From NCBI GenBank assembly GCA_011045955.1, contig DSBV01000047.1, positions 1-46,551 of the forward strand: DNA of 46,551 nucleotides, given 5' to 3'. The number at the start of each line of letters is the position of its first letter. Within the stretch, counting starts at the first letter, position 1. The translations under genes and the position numbers were made by a program. This DNA is from Bacteroidales bacterium (GTDB taxonomy: Bacteria; Bacteroidota; Bacteroidia; Bacteroidales; Tenuifilaceae). Under the pieces are notes generated by a model. It saw nothing but the letters and a program-made list of their open reading frames with translations, was not told where the DNA came from and did no database searches. Shown one piece after another: positions 1 to 8,270 of the stretch.

Positions 1-1901
1 AGGTTGATATGTGCATCAATGTTAGCCTCATTACGTTTGGCATTTTCAATACTATCCTTAAGGTAAACATACCTTTGGTAAAGGGTTAAGGCGTTTTGGA
101 ATCTTCCCTGTGCTTTTTCAACTTCGCTTAGCGTTAGGGTTCCTAGCAATACGAGGTATGGATTGCCAACGCTTTTTCCAATACGTATTGACTGGTTGAT
201 GTTCGTTTTTGCGTCCTTGTATTTTCCTTGGAGTGAGTAAATGTCGCCTATCTTTCTAAGACAAAGCGCTTCGCCATCGGCATTTAGGTTTTGCTTGTAT
301 TTTTTCTTTGCGGTATTGTAATGGGTTAGAGCTAGATCTAGGTTATTATCCTGTCGTTCAATATTACCTAGGGTATTGTACAGGTCAGCAATCACCTGAT
401 TTTGGCTATTTCTAAGTGCAATTTTTATTGCTTGGGTTATGGTATTCCTGGCTTTGCTTGGTTTATTTAAATCGAGGTAGGTTTGGGCAATATTCTTTAG
501 CACCCGAGTAACCTGGAGGTCGTCGCCTTTCTTCTCGCTCAGTTCCAAAGCTTTTTGGTAAGCGTTAATGGCATTGGTATATTGTTTTTGGTCATAGTAA
601 ACATTGCCCAGATTTTGGTAAATGTATACGTTAAGGTCAGGCTTAACATTAAGGTTTTCAACCAAACCTTTTGCTTCATTCATATACTTTTGGGCATTGC
701 GGAATAAGCCAAGGCGCCGGTAAACCAGGGCTATATTTACCATTGTGCGAGCAATATCTTCGTCTTTCCCATACGACTGGCGAATTTTTAGAGCCAGTAG
801 GTATCTGCGGAGTGCCTCAGGGTAGTCCTCAAGGCTTAAATAGGTATTCCCTAACTCATTATGGATACTGGCTTCTGCTAGCGGGTCGCCAATTTCTTTT
901 GAAAGTTCCAGCGCATTATTGAGCGATATTATTGATTCGGCCTTGTTTTTTAGCAGTAAATAGGCTTTAGCTATATTGTTCAAAGTGTTAATGCTCGACT
1001 GTTTATGGCCAAGGGCCTCTCTGATATTCAGGCTTTGTTTGTAGTATTCAATTGCCTTTGCAAGCTGAGAATACTTGAGGTAAACTCCGCCCATGATATT
1101 AAGAATATCGCCTAGTTCCTCGTTTAGCTTATTTTTTTCAGCTAATTGAAGAGCTTTGTTAAGATGACTTGTCGCTTTGTCGAAATTGCCTATTTCGCGG
1201 TAGGTTAGTCCGATATTCTTTAAAAGTTGAATAATTCTGAGGGTGTCAGTGTCCTTTTCGGCTGCAATCAGCCCTTCGAAGTACGATTTAAGTGCCTCCT
1301 GGTAATTGCCAAAGTTCCAGTGGGTGCTTCCAATGCTTTGATGGCATTCAGCAATACTGACTCCGAATTTTTTTGCAATGGTTAATGCTTCGGCCTTTTT
1401 GCTCAAGGCATCGTTATACTGCCCAATTTCCTTGTAAATATCTCCCAGCTGCAGTAAACTTTGCACAAGCAAGCGTTTATTTTTCTCTTTCAAAGCTATA
1501 AGCCTTGCCTTTTCATTAACCTTGACAGCTTCGCTATAATTACCAGATTGTTGCAGTAATGCTGATTTTTGTAAAAGAGCATTAATGTATAAGGGTTGGT
1601 TTCTTTTTGACTGTGATATACTAATTGCTGAATCAACATGACCTAAGGCCTTGCCAGTAATGCCCAGCCCACTTTTGTATTCGCTCATAGCAAGGTGATA
1701 AAGCGCTCTAAGCGAATCGTTGGGGTTTTGTTTCACCAGTAAAAAAAGTCGGTTACAGCTTATGGCCGTGATTTCCGGATTCTCAGTGGAATACCTTTTA
1801 ATCGTGTTAAGTAAGCTGTCAGTATTGACCTTTGAACCTTGAGGAAAGGAGGGAAAAGTCAATAGGACTAGAAAAAAGGAAACTTTAATTTTTTGCAGCA
1901 T
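1..1901 (-). CDS. TPR-repeat sensor-type protein, C-terminus outside window (partial)
   Basis: The reading frame is open from an ATG at 1901 to the window edge, giving 633 complete codons with no stop, so the C-terminus is missing. It starts with a probable signal peptide (hydrophobic residues about 7-20, MLQKIKVSFFLVLL) and then consists almost entirely of tandem tetratricopeptide repeats of about 40 residues with the usual LG/A-Y-A pattern (for example LGNTYLSLEDYPEALRRY). The last visible residues, YVYLKDSIENAKRNEANID, resemble the segment that precedes the coiled coil and membrane helix in Bacteroidota TPR histidine kinases or TPR-LuxR regulators. An output domain is therefore likely beyond position 1, but this is inference. 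It lies 72 bp downstream of another TPR kinase on the same strand and may be a paralogue. Ligand and output are unknown. Confidence 0.8.
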   Translation of the reverse strand, partial: MLQKIKVSFFLVLLTFPSFPQGSKVNTDSLLNTIKRYSTENPEITAISCNRLFLLVKQNPNDSLRALYHLAMSEYKSGLGITGKALGHVDSAISISQSKRNQPLYINALLQKSALLQQSGNYSEAVKVNEKARLIALKEKNKRLLVQSLLQLGDIYKEIGQYNDALSKKAEALTIAKKFGVSIAECHQSIGSTHWNFGNYQEALKSYFEGLIAAEKDTDTLRIIQLLKNIGLTYREIGNFDKATSHLNKALQLAEKNKLNEELGDILNIMGGVYLKYSQLAKAIEYYKQSLNIREALGHKQSSINTLNNIAKAYLLLKNKAESIISLNNALELSKEIGDPLAEASIHNELGNTYLSLEDYPEALRRYLLALKIRQSYGKDEDIARTMVNIALVYRRLGLFRNAQKYMNEAKGLVENLNVKPDLNVYIYQNLGNVYYDQKQYTNAINAYQKALELSEKKGDDLQVTRVLKNIAQTYLDLNKPSKARNTITQAIKIALRNSQNQVIADLYNTLGNIERQDNNLDLALTHYNTAKKKYKQNLNADGEALCLRKIGDIYSLQGKYKDAKTNINQSIRIGKSVGNPYLVLLGTLTLSEVEKAQGRFQNALTLYQRYVYLKDSIENAKRNEANIDAHIN

Positions 1902-1973
1902 TTTAAATACTATAAGTAATGCTCCTAGCAAAGTAAGGGAAAAAAATGAAAATGGCAAACAAAAAGGAATGGG

Positions 1974-4163
1974 TTATGCAAGTGGTATAGTAAAGCGAAA
2001 CTCGCTACCACTGCCTTTGGAGCTGTTTGCCCAAATTTTACCATTGTTCTTAGTAACAAATTCGTGGCAAAGCAGTAGCCCCAGTCCGGTACCTGTTTCA
2101 TTGGCGGTTCCTTTGGTACTGAATGAACCGTCAATCTGGAATATGCGGTTAATATCATTTTCATCAATGCCGATTCCCGAATCTTTTACAATGACCTCGG
2201 CCATTTTGGGATATTCTTTTGATTCACTGGCAGATATCTCAATATTTCCTCCAATATCAGTAAATTTAATTGCATTGCTCAATAGGTTGCGAATTACGGT
2301 TGCTATGCTGTTTTTGTCGGCATATACACTTATAGTTGGACTTGCCTTAACGGAAACATTTATCCTCTTCTTTTCGGCGTTTGCGTTTAGGTTTACCACT
2401 TCTTGCTTTATTAAAGGCTCAAGTTTGAACTTCTTGGGAATGTAGTTGATGCTACCGGTTTGAGCCCGTGTCCACTGTAAAAGGTTATCGAGCAACTTGT
2501 AAAGGTTTTGAGCTGACTCAGAGATTACCGAGATGTATTCTTTCTTTTCGTTATCGGTCAGGTGGTTAAAATTGAGTTTTAGTATATCGCTAAAGCCTAT
2601 TAAGGCGTTAAATGGATTTTTTAATTCATGGGCAATAATTGAGAATAGTTTATCCTTAGTGGCGTTTAGTTCACTAAGGTTTTTTTCGGATTGCTTAAGT
2701 TTTTGGTTTATATCGTATAACTCTTTGTTTTTTTCAGCCAGTTGCTTGTTCTTTTTTTGAATAATTCCTAATATTAGCGATGTGCCAATAAATGTGACAA
2801 GTAGGAGAAGAGTTAGCGACACCAGAACCTGCTGAAAACTTTTTTGCTTTTGGTACTGGAGTTCCTTTAGTTCAACATCTTTTTTCAGGAGTTCAATCTC
2901 CTTCTCTTTGGTTTCAGTTTCGTATCGGGTTTGCATCTCAGCAATACTCGAAAGGCGTTGCTGAGTATACAGGGTGTCGGCATAGGCTAACTCAATAGCC
3001 TTATAGCGATAAGCTTTTTGAAAATCGCCTTTCCGTGCATTGAGTTCACTAAGCAATTGATAGGTTTCCTGTTTGTAGGCAGGGTCTTCAACGTTTAAGA
3101 TATTTTTTAAAGTTTTCCTTAAAACCTCGTCGGCCTTTTCTAGTTTACCTTGCTTAAGATAGGTTGATGCGATATTATTTAGAGTGTTATGGGCAGCGTC
3201 TATATCATGGGTTTTAACTGATATTTCATACGATTTAAAGTAGTTGCTTAGAGCTTTATCAAATTCATTTATCCTGTCATATAGGTAACCTATATTGTTA
3301 TAGGCTGTTGCAATACCTGATGAATCATTTAGTTGAGTAGCAATATCAAGCGATTTGGAATAATACTCCAAGGCTTTCTGAAAATCGCCTTTTTCATCCA
3401 GTATTATTCCTAAGCTGTTTAAGGCAATGCTGAGTCCGCTAATGTTTTTGCTTCTTTTCCACTCCTTAAAAGCAAAGGTGTAGTACTTCTCGGCCAGTTC
3501 CAAATTTTTCAAGTCCCTATTAAGCGAACCTATGAGGTTGTACAGGTTAGCCTTTAATTCGTCAATTTTTTTTTCGTTTGCTATATTTAAAGCCCTAAAA
3601 GCGTATTCCAACGCTTTGTTTTTATCGTTTATTTGGTTATAAAGGCTTGCAATACTGTAAAGTGAATATGATTGCAGGTCGTACTGTTTTGCTTTTTCGT
3701 AATACTCTGCAGCCTTATTATGGCTACTTATTGCATGGCTAAATTGCTTAAGTTCTACGTAAACAAGCCCAAGATTATGGTATGAGTTCCCAATTTTTAG
3801 GAGGGTTCCATTCGACATTCTGAATTCCAGTGATTTCAGGTAATAGTTTAAGGCTGTTTCATTTTGGTACTTTGAGGAGTAGGCATTCCCCAGGGCATTA
3901 TAGGCATCGCCAATGGCATCGTTGCTGCCATCGGCTTTTGCCTCTTTGAGCGATTTTTCTGCAAAGATGATGGACGAGTCAGGGTTTACATCCCAGTAAT
4001 ATTTTGATATATCAATAAGAACGTCGATTCGTTCTTTGCCTTTAACACTTTTAAGTTGATTTTTTAGACTATCGAGTTCCTTTTCGGGTTGCTGAGCAAA
4101 ACCCAAAATTGTAAAAACCAGGGTAGTTATAACGAAAATTATTTTCAATATAAACCCTTTCAA
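1974..4163 (-). CDS. TPR-containing membrane sensor histidine kinase
   Basis: A 729-residue sensor kinase. A signal peptide or N-terminal membrane segment (about 5-23, ending GFAQQ) precedes roughly eight TPR units (about 80-400) that should lie in the periplasm. Next come a coiled coil (about 405-445), one membrane helix (about 446-468), a second coiled coil and a HisKA dimerisation domain with the phosphoacceptor His at about 512 in SIIAHELKNPFNALIGF. The HATPase_c domain has an N box around 626-630 (RNLLSNAIKF), DSGIGI at 661-666 and GTGLGL at 691-696. All catalytic motifs are intact. There is no receiver domain, and no response regulator gene in the window, so the partner is elsewhere. 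It is 34 bp downstream of xseA and probably cotranscribed. The signal sensed is unknown; TPRs suggest protein or peptide binding. Confidence 0.92.
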   Translation of the reverse strand: MKGFILKIIFVITTLVFTILGFAQQPEKELDSLKNQLKSVKGKERIDVLIDISKYYWDVNPDSSIIFAEKSLKEAKADGSNDAIGDAYNALGNAYSSKYQNETALNYYLKSLEFRMSNGTLLKIGNSYHNLGLVYVELKQFSHAISSHNKAAEYYEKAKQYDLQSYSLYSIASLYNQINDKNKALEYAFRALNIANEKKIDELKANLYNLIGSLNRDLKNLELAEKYYTFAFKEWKRSKNISGLSIALNSLGIILDEKGDFQKALEYYSKSLDIATQLNDSSGIATAYNNIGYLYDRINEFDKALSNYFKSYEISVKTHDIDAAHNTLNNIASTYLKQGKLEKADEVLRKTLKNILNVEDPAYKQETYQLLSELNARKGDFQKAYRYKAIELAYADTLYTQQRLSSIAEMQTRYETETKEKEIELLKKDVELKELQYQKQKSFQQVLVSLTLLLLVTFIGTSLILGIIQKKNKQLAEKNKELYDINQKLKQSEKNLSELNATKDKLFSIIAHELKNPFNALIGFSDILKLNFNHLTDNEKKEYISVISESAQNLYKLLDNLLQWTRAQTGSINYIPKKFKLEPLIKQEVVNLNANAEKKRINVSVKASPTISVYADKNSIATVIRNLLSNAIKFTDIGGNIEISASESKEYPKMAEVIVKDSGIGIDENDINRIFQIDGSFSTKGTANETGTGLGLLLCHEFVTKNNGKIWANSSKGSGSEFRFTIPLA

Positions 4164-4197
4164 CTGCAGTTATTTTTTGCCAATTTACTAAAATATG

Positions 4198-5574
4198 TTA
4201 TTCCACTCTACTTTTTATTTCACCGTCCCAGAACTTTGTTGTAATCATGACACCATCATTAATTTCGCTTACACTTTTTACGCATTTCCCATCAATCATG
4301 GTAATTGTAAACCCTTTCTTTAACGTATTTTTAGGGCTCATTGTTTCTATCAGCCTGCCCAAAAAATCTACTTTTTGTTTGTTTGCTGTTAGGCTTTGTA
4401 GTGTATACTTTTTTAACTCCTTTTGGAATTTCTCGATGGCAATTCTTGGAGTATTAATATAGTTTTGGGCTACAGACTTTACCTGCTCTTTCAAATCGTT
4501 TACTTTCGATAAATTTTTATACGTGTAAAACTTAGCCAGCACTGGTAGCGATGACCATGTTCTGGTCAGCCTGTTTTTATGGTGCGATACTGTAAGTAGG
4601 CTAGCCGATTTGAGCTGGTCGGCAAAAAAAATCAGCTGCGATTTTGAACTTTCGATATAGCTTGTTGATAGCCCCACTAGACTGTCAACCAGTGTTTGGT
4701 AATGCTGCTCGGCTTCGTTTGCTAAATCAATAAGATACTCCGCAAGGGCAGTTGGGGTTTTTACTGCTTTGTAAGCAACCAGGTCGGAAACGGTGGTGTC
4801 CTTTTCATGTCCTATTCCGGTGATAACGGGCAGAGGGAATTGTGCAATATGGCTTGCAATGGCGTACGAGTCGAAGCACGATAAGTCGGCAGATGCTCCA
4901 CCACCACGGACAATAGCCACCAAGTCAAATCTATCTATTTCATTGTAGATGTTTGATAGTGTTTGAATAATTGAGGCTTCAGCATCTTCGCCTTGCATAA
5001 CGGCTTCAAATAGTTTGATTGTAAAACGGTAACGGTTTTTGTTACCTAGTAGTTGCTTCCGGAAGTCTTCATACCCAGCAGCCTGTGGCGACGATATCAC
5101 GGCAACTCTGTTAGGGAGTAAATCGAGAGTTTGCTCCCGATTCATGTCGAATACCCCATCGGCTATAAGGCGGTTAATGGTTTCGCGCCGTTTTAGCTCC
5201 AAATCGCCTATAGTGAATGTGGGTTCAATGTCAGTAATGTTTAGGCTGTAGCCGTAAACCTCATGAAAACTTACCTGTGCCAGTACCATAACCTTAAGGC
5301 CGGGAGCAAGCTTGCGACCAGTAGTGGATTCAAAATATGGTTTAAGCATGCGGTAGCTGTACGACCATATGGTTGCCCTCGCACGCGCCACTATGTTGTC
5401 CGATTCTTCATCCTTTTGAATCAGTTCAAGGTAGCAGTGCCCTGAGTAATGCTCCTTTATTTCGCTAATTTCACCCACAACCCAGTATGCCTGCGACAAG
5501 TATTGGCTTAGGGTATCTTTTACCAGCAGGTTAAGCTCCTTGAGCGAGTATGATTTTTGTTTTTCTGCCATCAT
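4198..5574 (-). CDS. xseA: Exodeoxyribonuclease VII large subunit
   Basis: XseA, the catalytic large subunit of exonuclease VII, which degrades single-stranded DNA into short oligonucleotides and works with the small subunit XseB. The 458 residues match the family length. The N-terminal OB-fold spans about 8-115. The nuclease domain carries VISSPQAAGYEDF (159-171), AIVRGGGASADLS (220-232), GIGHEKDTTVSD (253-264) and KTPTALAEYL (272-281). These are hallmark XseA motifs. The C-terminal half is a helical coiled region. The gene begins ATGATG, and its first codon overlaps the TGA of the upstream protease by 4 bp, implying translational coupling. XseB usually sits directly downstream, but here a histidine kinase follows after 34 bp and no xseB is visible in the window. 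Confidence 0.96.
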   Translation of the reverse strand: MMAEKQKSYSLKELNLLVKDTLSQYLSQAYWVVGEISEIKEHYSGHCYLELIQKDEESDNIVARARATIWSYSYRMLKPYFESTTGRKLAPGLKVMVLAQVSFHEVYGYSLNITDIEPTFTIGDLELKRRETINRLIADGVFDMNREQTLDLLPNRVAVISSPQAAGYEDFRKQLLGNKNRYRFTIKLFEAVMQGEDAEASIIQTLSNIYNEIDRFDLVAIVRGGGASADLSCFDSYAIASHIAQFPLPVITGIGHEKDTTVSDLVAYKAVKTPTALAEYLIDLANEAEQHYQTLVDSLVGLSTSYIESSKSQLIFFADQLKSASLLTVSHHKNRLTRTWSSLPVLAKFYTYKNLSKVNDLKEQVKSVAQNYINTPRIAIEKFQKELKKYTLQSLTANKQKVDFLGRLIETMSPKNTLKKGFTITMIDGKCVKSVSEINDGVMITTKFWDGEIKSRVE

Positions 5575-7187
5575 TGTTTAATACCCTTAACGTAGTAACT
5601 GTTTCCTGAGACAGCGATTGACAATAGGTAAATCCCTTCAGGTAATTCGTCTGGAATGTTGATTTCAATTATACCTATCCCATCGCTAATTGCCGTGCCT
5701 GTATAAATCAATTGACCATTGGTTGTAAAAATTGAGATTTTTGCAGGCATAAAGGATTTTCCAAATCGTATATTAATTTTTGAAGTGAAAGGGTTTGGCC
5801 AAAGTTCAATACTTTTTTTCGCGTCGGTAGTACTTGGAGTTGATGCCTGGGCAAAATCGGGGATTCCGTAACCTATGCTATTATCGGGTGATGCATAGCT
5901 TGACGATGAGCTTTTAACAAGTTCAACAATTTGTTGAGCGGTAAGCGATGGCTTAGTTTGCCAAAGGCAAGCCACCATGCCGGCCACCAAGGGCGATGAG
6001 AAAGATGTACCATTGGATGTTCCGGTTGTTCCTGTGGCAATGGCCAAAAAGGTGCCTTTGCCCATGGCGCAAACATCGGGTTTTATTCGACCATCGGCTG
6101 TTGGGCCAAATGAACTGAAATCTGCCTTTACTTTGTTGCTATCCACCGCGCCAACCGTTAGAGCGTGTGGTGAATCGGCAGGGGCCGATATGTAGTGCCA
6201 AGGGGCGTTTCCTTCGTTACCAGCACTCACAACCACTACCATTCCTTTGCTTGCTGCCATGTTGGCGGCAAGTGTGACAGGGGTAGTTTTGCCATTCAGG
6301 TCCTGATAGGTGTGATTTTGGCTAGCAACATCAAAAGTGGTGTAACCCAGCGAGGAGTTAATAATGTCGGCCCCAACACTATCGGCAAACTCCGCCCCTG
6401 CGGCCCAATTGTATTCCTCAATTAATTGCTCAGTGGCCGCATCCTCGGTTCTAATTAACCAATACTTAGCTCTTGGGGCTGAGCCAATTAGTTGCCCGTC
6501 AATGTATCCCCCCATGGCCGATAGTACCATTGTTCCGTGGTAATGCTCTTTGTAAATATCCGATTGCGGATTGACAAAATCACGGGTTCCAAGTATTCGG
6601 CCTCTTTGCCAAAGGCTATCGAAAGCATTGTGAGTATCTACGTTCAGGAATCCTGCATCGAGCACAGCAATAACTTTTTCCTGACCAAGGTAACCATTGG
6701 CATGAAGCAAATGGCCATTCATCATGGCGATTTGCGTGTATGATGCGCCGTAGTTTAACCCTGCAATTTCCTTTTTTTCAGTTAGCCCAAGGGGCTGCCA
6801 CTCCGTTTCCTCCACTGCTTTTGATTTAGCCGGCTCGTAAATCTTGGTTACATTTTTTACAAAGGGTAGCCCTTGTACGCTTGTTACCTGCTCGGGGGTT
6901 AAAGTGGCAACTACACCATTAAACCAGCGCAAGGAGTAGTGAACCATTGTAGCACTCTGCGCTACCTGGTTAATATAGGTAGGCGATACCGGTAAATCAT
7001 CGCTAGTTATGGCAATGCCCTGTTTCGTCCGTCGATCAATTGCCCTTGCCGATAAGAATTCGGTTGGGTTATCAACGGAGTATGTTGAATTCTGTTTGTC
7101 AGTGAATGCAATAAAATACTTTGCCTGAGCCGAAACGCTAAATGGCACTATGCTTGAGATGATAAACTGTAAAATAAGTATTCTCAT
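5571..7187 (-). CDS. Secreted subtilisin-like (S8) serine protease with T9SS C-terminal sorting domain
   Basis: A 538-residue exported protease. A signal peptide spans about 1-21 (ending SVSAQA). An N-terminal propeptide-like region of about 100 residues contains the Bacteroidota pattern for such peptidases (FLSARAIDRR). The S8 catalytic triad is visible: Asp177 in VIAVLDAGF, His217 in HYHGTMV and Ser395 in GTSFSSPLVAG, with the oxyanion Asn324 in SAGNEGN. The C-terminal roughly 80 residues (IELWPNPF to YYVKGIKQ) form a Por secretion system type A sorting domain, so the mature enzyme is expected to cross the outer membrane by the type IX system and be released or surface anchored. It follows the MORN-repeat gene by 21 bp and overlaps xseA by 4 bp. 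The substrate is unknown. Confidence 0.94.
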   Translation of the reverse strand: MRILILQFIISSIVPFSVSAQAKYFIAFTDKQNSTYSVDNPTEFLSARAIDRRTKQGIAITSDDLPVSPTYINQVAQSATMVHYSLRWFNGVVATLTPEQVTSVQGLPFVKNVTKIYEPAKSKAVEETEWQPLGLTEKKEIAGLNYGASYTQIAMMNGHLLHANGYLGQEKVIAVLDAGFLNVDTHNAFDSLWQRGRILGTRDFVNPQSDIYKEHYHGTMVLSAMGGYIDGQLIGSAPRAKYWLIRTEDAATEQLIEEYNWAAGAEFADSVGADIINSSLGYTTFDVASQNHTYQDLNGKTTPVTLAANMAASKGMVVVVSAGNEGNAPWHYISAPADSPHALTVGAVDSNKVKADFSSFGPTADGRIKPDVCAMGKGTFLAIATGTTGTSNGTSFSSPLVAGMVACLWQTKPSLTAQQIVELVKSSSSSYASPDNSIGYGIPDFAQASTPSTTDAKKSIELWPNPFTSKINIRFGKSFMPAKISIFTTNGQLIYTGTAISDGIGIIEINIPDELPEGIYLLSIAVSGNSYYVKGIKQ

Positions 7188-7208
7188 CTGGTATATACAT
7201 CACAAGTT

Positions 7209-8009
7209 TTAGTATCGGGTTTCCGTTGAGTTCATTACTTCATCAATTGATGGTTCCTTTAATTTTCCTGCATTCTTTAAAAGTGAATCTAAATACTTTG
7301 ATTCCTTTTGAATAAGTTCATTTTCGTTTTCGGCTATTCCATTGTTATACTTAATGGTTTGTGTTATTTTTCCATCGGCATCGTAAAATTTCCATTCGCC
7401 ATGCTTTAGCCCTTTTATATAGGGACCTTCAATTTTTATTGTACCGTTGGGGTTGAACACCTTCATGGTGCCATCAATCTCACCATTTGTATATGGGATA
7501 ATGCTTTTATTTAACCCATTTTCAAAAAATTGTATTACCAAGCCATTTAGGTTCCCATTGGTGTAGCTTGCGCTTTCCATAACTTTACCGGTAGGGTAAT
7601 AACTTCTAATTCTTCCGTTTTTCAACCCGTTCGTGTATCGTTCCTCAAAAATCAATTTCCCGTTTAAGGAGTAATACTGCCAAAGGCTATCCTTATGCTG
7701 ATTTTTGTAAAAGCCGTGAACAATTTTTTTCCCGTATTCGTTGAAGAAGGTTGTAGAAATGTAGGGTGAAGATTCGGAGTAAACCATTAACGCCTTTAGC
7801 TCTCCGTTTCGGTGGTATCGCCTAAATTCCCCAACCGGTTTGTCGTCCTTGAACCAACCCTCGTAGGCTTTATTTCCGTTTGGGTAATGCTTGCACCAGT
7901 AACCTTGCTTTCGGTTTTGGCTATCAAGCTGGTTTTTTGCACCATCAGTTTGGCCAATGGCTGTACCACAAGCAATTAGTAAAAATAAAAAGATAGTATT
8001 ATGTTTCAT
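7209..8009 (-). CDS. Exported MORN-repeat / YwqK-like protein
   Basis: A 266-residue protein. I chose the ATG at 8009 because it opens a clean signal peptide (MKHNTIFLFLLIACGTAIGQ). An in-frame ATG at 8039 would place ten charged residues in front of it and lies almost at the transcription start predicted from the -7 box at 8051-8058. A Cys is present in the signal (LIACG), so a lipoprotein is possible, but IGQ looks like a normal cleavage site. The body is a series of about eight short repeats of the form G-x-W/R-x-x-Y-x-x-N/D-G-K (for example YYSLNGKLIFEERYTNGLKNG), typical of the YwqK/MORN_2 family. The biochemical role of these repeats is unclear. It is first in the run of genes leading to the S8 protease and xseA. 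Confidence 0.82.
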   Translation of the reverse strand: MKHNTIFLFLLIACGTAIGQTDGAKNQLDSQNRKQGYWCKHYPNGNKAYEGWFKDDKPVGEFRRYHRNGELKALMVYSESSPYISTTFFNEYGKKIVHGFYKNQHKDSLWQYYSLNGKLIFEERYTNGLKNGRIRSYYPTGKVMESASYTNGNLNGLVIQFFENGLNKSIIPYTNGEIDGTMKVFNPNGTIKIEGPYIKGLKHGEWKFYDADGKITQTIKYNNGIAENENELIQKESKYLDSLLKNAGKLKEPSIDEVMNSTETRY

Positions 8010-8050
8010 GTTTTTTGTTTTTAAAAGAAAGCCCTTCAATATATATGATG

Positions 8051-8058
8051 CAAATTTA
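8051..8058 (-). promoter_or_regulatory. Candidate Bacteroidota -7 promoter box for MORN gene and downstream operon
   Basis: Reading minus, TAAATTTG matches the Bacteroidota -7 consensus TAnnTTTG exactly. At the expected distance upstream there is only CTG instead of TTG (complement of 8081-8083, spacing 22). Predicted transcription would begin near 8044, giving a leader of about 35 nt to the ATG at 8009. Confidence 0.45.
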
Positions 8059-8228
8059 ATCCGAATTATATATTAGAAAACAGGGAATCGATTATGGGTT
8101 TATAATTCATATTTTTTGAACATTTCAAGTAAACTCTAAATTCGGATAAGTTCATCTACTAGTTAGGTAAATGTAGTCACATAAGGATTGTTGCATTGGA
8201 AAAATTTTTCACTGGTTGTATTAAATAA

Positions 8229-8250
8229 AAAAAACCGCCCAAAAGGCGGC
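8229..8250 (-). terminator. Rho-independent terminator of dnaK
   Basis: On the minus strand a GC stem (CCGCC/GGCGG with a short T-rich loop) is followed by a run of eight T. It begins about 20 bp after the dnaK stop codon. The adjacent intergenic stretch 8059-8228 contains no other gene that I can see. Confidence 0.85.
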
Positions 8251-8270
8251 TTTAGTTTTATCCGTTTAAA

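Noticed and set aside
1969-2445. 158-codon plus-strand frame
   Set aside because: Lies entirely opposite the HATPase domain of the histidine kinase and shows no start signal.
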